Shown in pieces: positions 57,191 to 64,000 of a DNA stretch of 64,000 bases. The position numbers and the translations under genes are program-made. The stretch is from assembly GCA_016785225.1 (NCBI GenBank), contig JAFBJZ010000660.1, positions 2,790,001-2,854,000 on the forward strand, written 5' to 3'. The notes below the pieces were generated by a model. The model had not been told where the DNA came from. It saw only the letters and a list, made by a program, of their open reading frames with translations, and searched no databases. This DNA comes from Psettodes erumei. Lineage: Eukaryota > Chordata > Actinopteri > Pleuronectiformes > Psettodidae. The number at the start of each line of letters is the position of its first letter. Positions within the stretch are counted from its first letter, which is position 1.

Positions 57191-59039
57191 AGAGTCTGAC
57201 ATTCTTATTTTATTTTGTTGATTGTCATGCTATTGTGTGGAAAACTAGGAACACAATGTACTGCATCAGATCACATGGTGGCTGCATTGTAGTCGCTCAT
57301 CAAATGCTTGCTGTAGTATTACACTGCAGCAGGGTAAAAAAGCATGATTGTGGCTGAATCCAACCAGGAAGGAAACTTATATGCAAATCCGGAGCAATGC
57401 TTTGAGATTGCTGGTTGTTTTACGACTTTGCTGTGCAGACATAACAGGTTGTGTATGAATATCAAGCAGGGGGGAGCAGTGCTGTAATAACAGTTGAGCT
57501 GAAACCTGTTACTCATCTCTATGTATCCCATCAACTGAGTTCAAATCATCCTCTACAATCACATGAATACACGTCCAATTAGACACACTTTCGTGTTTTT
57601 GAAATACCACAAGGCATCTGCCACCACAGACAGAGGCTCATCTGTTGCTGACAGTGTGATTAAACTAACATCCCTCCTGCCTTTTAACGTGTCTCTAGAC
57701 TGTTTTTTACAGTGGCCATCACTGTCAAGGTTCAGCCTTGAATAGGGATTGATAAAGCCAAACTGAACAGAACAGTTTCAGCTTTTTTTTTCGGGGGTTT
57801 TTATGGCGGGGGGGTAATACTACAAAGGGTTATCTACTTGCCCCGTCATCACCAGTGGTAATAAAATGTTGCTTTGTGGCAGAGGATAAAAGCAACCCCC
57901 TGCTGATAACTGTGATTCCTCCCCCTTGGAGCTCTTGGAGGTGGGGACAGAGAAGCCATTACACAAGAATGGAGCAGTAATCTGATCATGTCCTAAAGGG
58001 GTGAATGCGTCATTAGTCAACTGTGCCATAATCTCAAACCTTCTTCCTTGGAGCAAACATGAATTACCCATTTGTTTCTTTGTTTACATCAGATGACATC
58101 TGCGCATTTTTAGTTGTATTCTTGCGTCTGAGCTGCCATGATAACCTCTTCACTCACCTGACTGCAGAAAAGCACATGGTTTGCTCACTGAGCACAGGCT
58201 CATAAAGTGAATTACATGCCTAACGAGTGCCAAGGAAGATGCAGTCATAATAATGATTGAAAAAGGCTGCAGACTGTTTCTGTTTAGGTTATCTGAATTG
58301 GTGCCAATACCAATCTAATGCCCCAGTCCTTGTTTGACAATAGTTTATTCCATGACTCTTTCACACATAAGTGGGGGAAACATTTATTTTGCCGTGTGTG
58401 GGTGTGAGGTATTCATGCACCAATAGGCCATGAGCTTTAGGAGGCTGGATCCACAGAATCTGTATGAGAAACCTCAACACGCAATCTAATAAAATCATCC
58501 CACTGTCTGAAAGAAAGGTTTCGAAACATTTTTTTTATAAACAGTATTGTGGGGCTGCACCAAGCTTTCCCAATCTGCTGACTAAGACGCTTGCTAAGAA
58601 TGCAAGGCACCTCATCATATCACTTTTAATATACAGCAATGGCAGTTTTCCTCTTCTTAGTCTCTGGTCTACAACAACAAAACATTGTCTTTAATTTCCT
58701 TGACACATTCAACACCTGCTGAACATTCAGTTTGTGATAAAGTATTTAAAAAAAACAAAAACATAGATTAGGAATAAGGAGAAGAATTCATTTCTTCTTC
58801 CTGTTCTTTTTATTTGACATTTGAGCATATTTTTAGATTTAACATTTCTTTTAGGGATTAAGGCAGCATTAAGTGTCTGTATTATGATTAGGTTGTCAGG
58901 GTAGTGACTCTAGCTAAAGCATGTAAATTGCCTGCTTACCTCCTTTACTTCCTATCCTTTTATACTGAAGATTAAAAACCTGCTGGAGGAGTAAATCTCA
59001 ATTAAAAGTGTATATTTGCAAGGGTGTAGGTTAGGTTTC
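57191..59039. other. Intergenic DNA; nothing recognised
   Basis: About 1.85 kb of AT-rich sequence with short open frames only. Includes a T/G-rich stretch near 57782-57815. No exon, RNA gene or bounded repeat could be supported. Confidence 0.6.
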
Positions 59040-59990
59040 AGGGGCAACTCATAGAAATGTTCTATGTAAACCCATCCTTCTATTAATTTCCTGCCACTTA
59101 TCCAGGTCCAGATCATGATGGTGGGAGGCTAAGCAAGGTAGTCCAGACATCCCCCTCCCCAGCTTCTCCTTGGGGGATCCTGAGGCGTTTGCAGGCCAAA
59201 TTAGATATATAATCTCTCCATCATATTCTGGGTCCCCCTGAGGTCGCCTATCAGTTAGCCATGCCCAGAAAACCTCAAGAGGAAGTATCTCGGGAGACAT
59301 GCCAATCAGTTACTCACAGCACCTTAACTGGCTTCTTTAGATGCAAGGGAGCAGGAGCTTTACTCCAGATATCTGAACTCCTTACCCTGTCACTGAAGGT
59401 GAGCGCAGCCACCCTACAAAGGAAACTCACTATGGCAGCTTGTATATGCTCCTTCTTTCACTACCCAATGTGCATGACTGTTAGAGTTGAGGGTCGGAAC
59501 ACAGATCAAAAGATTTGCCTTCCAGCTCTTTTCAACAACACGGCCCTGTACAATGCCTGCATTACTGCTGATAATGAAACCAGTCCACCTATTGATCTCA
59601 CACTCCACTCAAGACCCGGAGACTTTAACTCCTTCATTTATGATGGCAAATCACCCCAATCACTCATTTGCTTGCAGTCCAACATTGCAAGACCATGACT
59701 TTGAGCTACTGACTCTCATGCCTGCTTCCTTACATTAAACATCGAGCCCCAGTGTATGCCAAACTTCACGGCCCAATGAAGCCAACAGAATCACATCATC
59801 TGCAAAAAAAGAGCACAGAAGCAATACTGAGCTCTCCGAACAAGACATTCTCCACCCCCCAACTATGCCTTGAGATTCTATCCATGAAAATCACAAACAA
59901 TTGTAGATGACAATGGACAACCTGATGGAGCCCAATACTGGAAACATATTTGACTTCCTGCTGAGAAGTGTTGTCAATGCACCAACCCTA
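59040..59990 (-). mobile_element. Degraded RTE/Rex-type LINE, ORF2 C-terminal part, minus strand
   Basis: The minus-strand frame 59049-59300 reads EILPLEVFWAWLTDRRPQGD and onward to EKLGRGMSGLPCL. It follows the pattern of the C-terminus of fish RTE-like reverse transcriptases: (L)PREVFRAxPTGRRPRGRPR, then RDYxxRLAWERLG, then GEREVWASLLRLLPPR. Further upstream, plus-strand text complementary to that family continues to about 59990 (TCTCACACTCCACTCAAGAC, AAATCACAAACAATTGTAGA). Multiple stops and indels make it non-functional. Confidence 0.75.
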
Positions 59991-60002
59991 ATCATTCACA
60001 TG

Positions 60003-60034
60003 AGGTATCTATAAAGGTAACTTTATAGATACCT
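60003..60034. repeat. Perfect inverted repeat (14-bp arms, 4-nt loop)
   Basis: Arm AGGTATCTATAAAG (60003-60016) and its exact complement CTTTATAGATACCT (60021-60034) with loop GTAA. Lies just past the LINE fragment. Confidence 0.9.
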
Positions 60035-63000
60035 GGTACTGGTGTTACTATTCCATCTTTACTACAAAGAGCACTGCAGTTTGCCGTCTTATCTTTGACT
60101 GATCTTCACTTCTAGTGTCTTATCAACTCAGATCTTCTCTTGTCTGGACTATATTGGCTTGATAGTAAGAGCACAATGTTCTGAGAGACTTTGGTTTAAA
60201 AAAAATCCACGTGAAAGTATAAAAATGAGGGCAACAATAATTGATTTTGAAAAGTGAGGGGGGAAACGCCCCCCTCATTTCCATTGGAAGATTATAACCC
60301 ATTAGACTGTTGACATCCACAGATGGCCTTTGTTATAATATCAGCAACATAGTGCCAGTATGTGTGTGTCTGTGTGTGGTAACTTTTATGATACAATCTT
60401 GTGAGTATCGTGCTCCATTGCTATCATCTCTGCACATCTAAATTACAAAAGTTGTGGGAAAGTGGTTGAATAGAAAGATAGAGCCTATGGAGTGAAGGAA
60501 AAGGCAGCTGTCACCATGATAGATGAATCTTGGGGCGAGTCCGATTTCCATCACTGTACAGTTCAAAGCCTCAGTCAGCCAAAGATTTACTCTGTTTGAG
60601 AGGAACTGTACCTATGCAACCTGAACAGGAATCTGTATTATGATGGAGTTAACTGATTACTTTTTTCAGGATAATTGTCACTTATGTATCATCCACCAAT
60701 GCCATCACCTGGGCTCTCCCCACCTGCACCTCATTCATCAGTCAGCCTCACTCTACAGTATACAGTATATCAATCACTTCTTTTATTCTTTGTAGGTTTG
60801 TCTGCTTGTGCTTCTACTCACAATCCTGCTTTGGTTCCCTAGTGTTTTCCTGGTGTTCCTGTTACCTTTGCCTGCCACCCTGGTCATCTTGTCTGCTTGT
60901 GAACTCCTTTTTTATAATTATTATTTGTATCTTCACTAAACCCGCCTTAGATTCTGCATTTGGTTCCAACCAGCCTGTGCTTATTGTAGCCATCCAACTT
61001 CGGCATCTTGTTATAAGTAGCAGTCTTACTTTGTTAATGCTATCCATAAATCATTGCTTTTCTTTCTGACATTGAGGATCTTGAAAACTGGCATTTGTGG
61101 GTACATAAACATATGGTAAACATGTGGAATGTGACTTCTGAGATGGATTTATCCAAGAGCTCTGGGTTTACAGGAAAACTACTAGACCATAACGTTTGCT
61201 GCTTCAAGGGATTTGCAGCAACCACAGATACAGCCCTTGGGATGTAAAGCTGTCCAATCAGCCTTTTCACTGTAATTAAAAGACCCTCGCTACATCTCAG
61301 CCTACTGTCGTCTTTGGTAAGTTTGGTGTCTGTGTTTTGGAATCTTTAAGAAATTTATACAATCTGAAAAGAGAAATGCTGCAGTGTCCCGTGGTGCTTT
61401 GTCAAGCATACACTCAGTCCTATTATAATTAGCTTCACTTAATTCATACTGCAAAATTAAATAAGATGATGCATGTGTTGAATATAAAAAGTCAAGAGTG
61501 TTGCAGCACTAGACTGCAGCTGATAGTATCATGAGCACATTTTAGGAAGATAAGCTTACAAAGCAGGCTTATCCACTGCCAGGCATGCCTTGTGTATCTT
61601 ATCGTTCCAGTCCGAAGTGGCATTTGATAAAAAAAAATTGCAACAGTCAAACAATTGGCAATTGAACTAGCAGCTGATGTCTTTCCTGTCCCCGAGTCTG
61701 TTCCTGAGTTGGGTGATATCAAGCTTGCTCCCGAGCCTTTTCTCAAGTGTCCTCAGTTCCCAACATCAAGTCTGTTCTTGAGTCAACTGACATGTAGTCG
61801 GCTTGTGGCTTCGATTTGGCAGTCAGCCCAATTCTCTGCTTAAAAGTCTGCTTTCCTCTTCCTCAAGCCATTTAGCTCGTTGGACAGTTACGATATGGTT
61901 GCATGTGCAGTTATTCCATTCCTCTGGCTGCCCTTGAGAACCGCAAGCTGCTGAAAAGTTGAGTGGATTTGAAAGGAATAATAATGCAGGAGAACAGCAG
62001 CAGACTAAAACCATCTAGAGCTCTTGGCAAGGACCACCTTCAGGTTTTGACTGACCTGGACTCGTGAGTGTGTCTCCAAGAGAAATATGCCCTATGCCCT
62101 CTAAATAAATATGCTGCAATTCAGAGGACATAAAAACCTGATCTCACTCAGCAGAAGGACTTAAATGTGTGTTGCATAAAAGCTTTCAGTAGGTTTAAGC
62201 TTGACACAGCTTGGACGATCCTTCCACCGAGGTATCATAACCAAACAGCTTTACATTTTCAGAAAGATGGCAAGAAACCTGAGTGGAAAATGTATTGTCG
62301 GACTCAGGAGTAGCCAGGTGGAAAAAATGTCTTCAGCAAAATGAAATGCAGGGTTTCGCAACTGAATGGCAACCCCCACCTACACCCCAACCCCTATTAA
62401 TTTACCTTGCAGGATTTCCTGGGACAACTATTGTTGTTGGATTGTAAATCTAATTGGATTCCTGATGGCAAACCCTTTTTGGAGGGAAGAGTGAGGAAAT
62501 GGTTTTCGTTAGAAGCTAATGTATGCAGACACACATGCAAGCACAAAAGAACTGGATTAAGGTTGTGGGACAGAACGACTGATTGACTTGCACTTTTGTC
62601 AGTGCTCATGTCAGAGATTACAACAGGAGTTTATTTAAAAAGAAAAACCTCAGATTCATAACGGGAGACAGTAGCTTTAATTTTGCATATAGCTTTAACT
62701 TATACAGTTTATTTTTTGTCATAAAAAACAGGCAAAGTTGTTCTTATTAAAGCTGCAGAGATACAGAAAAAAACTTTTTTTTCAGTATAATGAGATCAGT
62801 ACAATGGACAGGGCTGCTTGGTGACAATTAGATTTCCGCCCTCTTGCCTTGTTTTACGTGCTGTATTTGTTTGACCTCTTTTCTTCATTGGAATTATTTA
62901 CATGAAACAAAACAATCATGGATTCACATTGAACTGTACTGATGTTTGACATGGTGCTTTGCTATGTTAAGTCATTCTCCCTAAGGCCCGACAAATGAGG

Positions 63001-64000
63001 TTTCTGAAGTGTTCTTCTCAAATCTCAGAGGACTGTGTTGAGCAAATTGGCCATGTCAAGCCAGATCCAAATCAATATACCCCTCACTCCCCTCAACACT
63101 ATCATGTCTGCTCTTTACCGTTCACATCCACCTTACATGCTGGAACTTACGGAACGCATCAGCTCACATCTACGCATTAAAGGGCCCCGTGTGGACAGTT
63201 TTCAGTTTTAAAGTGATTGATTTCACCATATGTTTTCAATTGCTGGGAGCAGGTCTTGCAAAGCAGAGTGAGATGGAATCTCTCACTTGCTTCCCTCCCC
63301 GTTTCATTTCTCACTGTAAGTGGATGTGTGTCCTCCCTTGTCTCCTCATCTTTATTCACTGCAGGAGCCCTTGCTACTGCACTCTGACGGATTGTCTCTC
63401 CTCTGTCTTTCCCACACGCCCTTTGTATCTCCTGTAATAGGCCAGTTAAGGTGTGCGCAGAGCTTCGGCTGGAGTGTATATACCATTTAACACTTAACCT
63501 GCACTACTGTAAAATGGCTGCTGCATCGCACCTTATCATTTAAAGGGGAATGTGACATGCACAATGTTTTGTTTTGTTTTTTTGCAGATAAGTATTAATT
63601 TATTTTCTGATGTTCAAATAGCTTTAAAGAATAAATTACCTATTCTTCATCTCACAAAATAAATTTTCAGTTTGAGGAGCAATAAAAACATACCCCTACT
63701 TAACATAATTTGCACTGCCATTTTTCAGCTACAGCGTCAACTAGTCTTGTATGACCATCAGCTTTTGGCTAATGTTTGCAAATATTATCATATCTACATG
63801 GACTATTTTGTCTCTTTATGAGTTTTTTTCTCTTGTGGTACTGTTAAACCATGCTTTTGCAGGGACCATTATTATGTAATTGTCACTATTTGTCACATAG
63901 CCTCACTTTAACAATCGCAAACTCAAAAGCATCACATCGCACAATAGAGAACAGGATTTCCCTGGAGTTTTTGACTATTGTGAATTGTAACTTTTTTAAG
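60035..64000. other. Intergenic DNA with a possible LTR-type remnant; no gene recognised
   Basis: About 4 kb. The stretch 60690-61000 (CATCACCTGGGCTCTCCCCA, CCTGCCACCCTGG, CTTCACTAAACCCGCCTTAG) resembles leader or LTR text of fish LTR retrotransposons, but no protein domain is visible, so this is tentative. The plus-strand stretch 61655-61790 has loosely repeated CCxGAGTxTGTTC units. The remainder is AT-rich without supported features. Confidence 0.45.

Noticed and set aside
59261..59698. 145-residue plus-strand frame
   Set aside because: It lies antisense to the RTE-type LINE remnant and has no family resemblance itself.
61655..61843. Repeated PESVPEL/PEPF-like coding stretch
   Set aside because: The units are too loose and the frame is short; possibly old transposon sequence but not assignable.
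52000..64000. First exon of lrrfip2, the expected head-to-head neighbour of golga4 in mammals
   Set aside because: No plus-strand frame with its basic N-terminal or coiled-coil sequence was found; it may lie past 64000 or be elsewhere in fish.
1..64000. CRISPR array, prokaryotic operon, phage or toxin system
   Set aside because: No regularly spaced direct repeats, ribosome-binding-site-led gene strings or phage modules; all recognisable coding sequence is vertebrate split genes or eukaryotic retroelements.

Overview
This window is vertebrate nuclear DNA, almost certainly from a ray-finned (teleost) fish. The evidence is vertebrate-type split genes with GT-AG introns, long CA microsatellites and fish-type non-LTR retrotransposon fragments. 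Proteins encoded by short exons spread over many kilobases match integrin alpha-9 and golgin-245 (GOLGA4). These two genes are neighbours in the same orientation on human 3p22, so the window is a conserved-synteny block. I see no prokaryotic, phage, CRISPR or plasmid content. The species cannot be named from the sequence alone; a percomorph-like fish is a guess.

Layout, read along the minus strand (the coding strand of both genes). (1) golga4 starts at 49748 and ends at a TGA at 27595-27597. I resolve 21 coding exons whose lengths sum to an exact open frame of 2082 codons plus stop. One further symmetric 102-bp exon (46390-46491) looks like a cassette exon. A single 3.8-kb exon (34990-38792) carries 61% of the protein. 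(2) About 2.5 kb of intergenic DNA (25122-27594) holds the golga4 3'UTR, including CTG and GT repeats, and the itga9 promoter. (3) itga9 starts at 25121. Its first 15 coding exons are here (563 codons: signal peptide, seven-bladed FG-GAP propeller with three calcium loops, start of the thigh domain). The rest of the gene lies beyond position 1, so 1-10877 is read as the near part of a large intron 15.

Upstream of golga4 (49749-64000) I find no convincing host exon. This stretch holds a degraded L2-type LINE (50024 to about 51600, minus strand), a common teleost dispersed repeat (about 56925-57190), a degraded RTE/Rex-type LINE C-terminal fragment (about 59040-59990, minus strand), a perfect short inverted repeat, and unassigned AT-rich sequence.

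The two genes have unrelated jobs: Golgi/trans-Golgi tethering by a GRIP-domain golgin, and cell adhesion by an integrin alpha subunit that pairs with beta-1. Their adjacency is ancestral linkage, not an operon. The most interesting local feature is the golga4 cassette exon, because its pre-mRNA has long polypyrimidine tracts on both sides, an arrangement typical of regulated splicing. All exon calls come from reading splice sites, frame continuity and recalled family similarity; no alignment or transcript was available.
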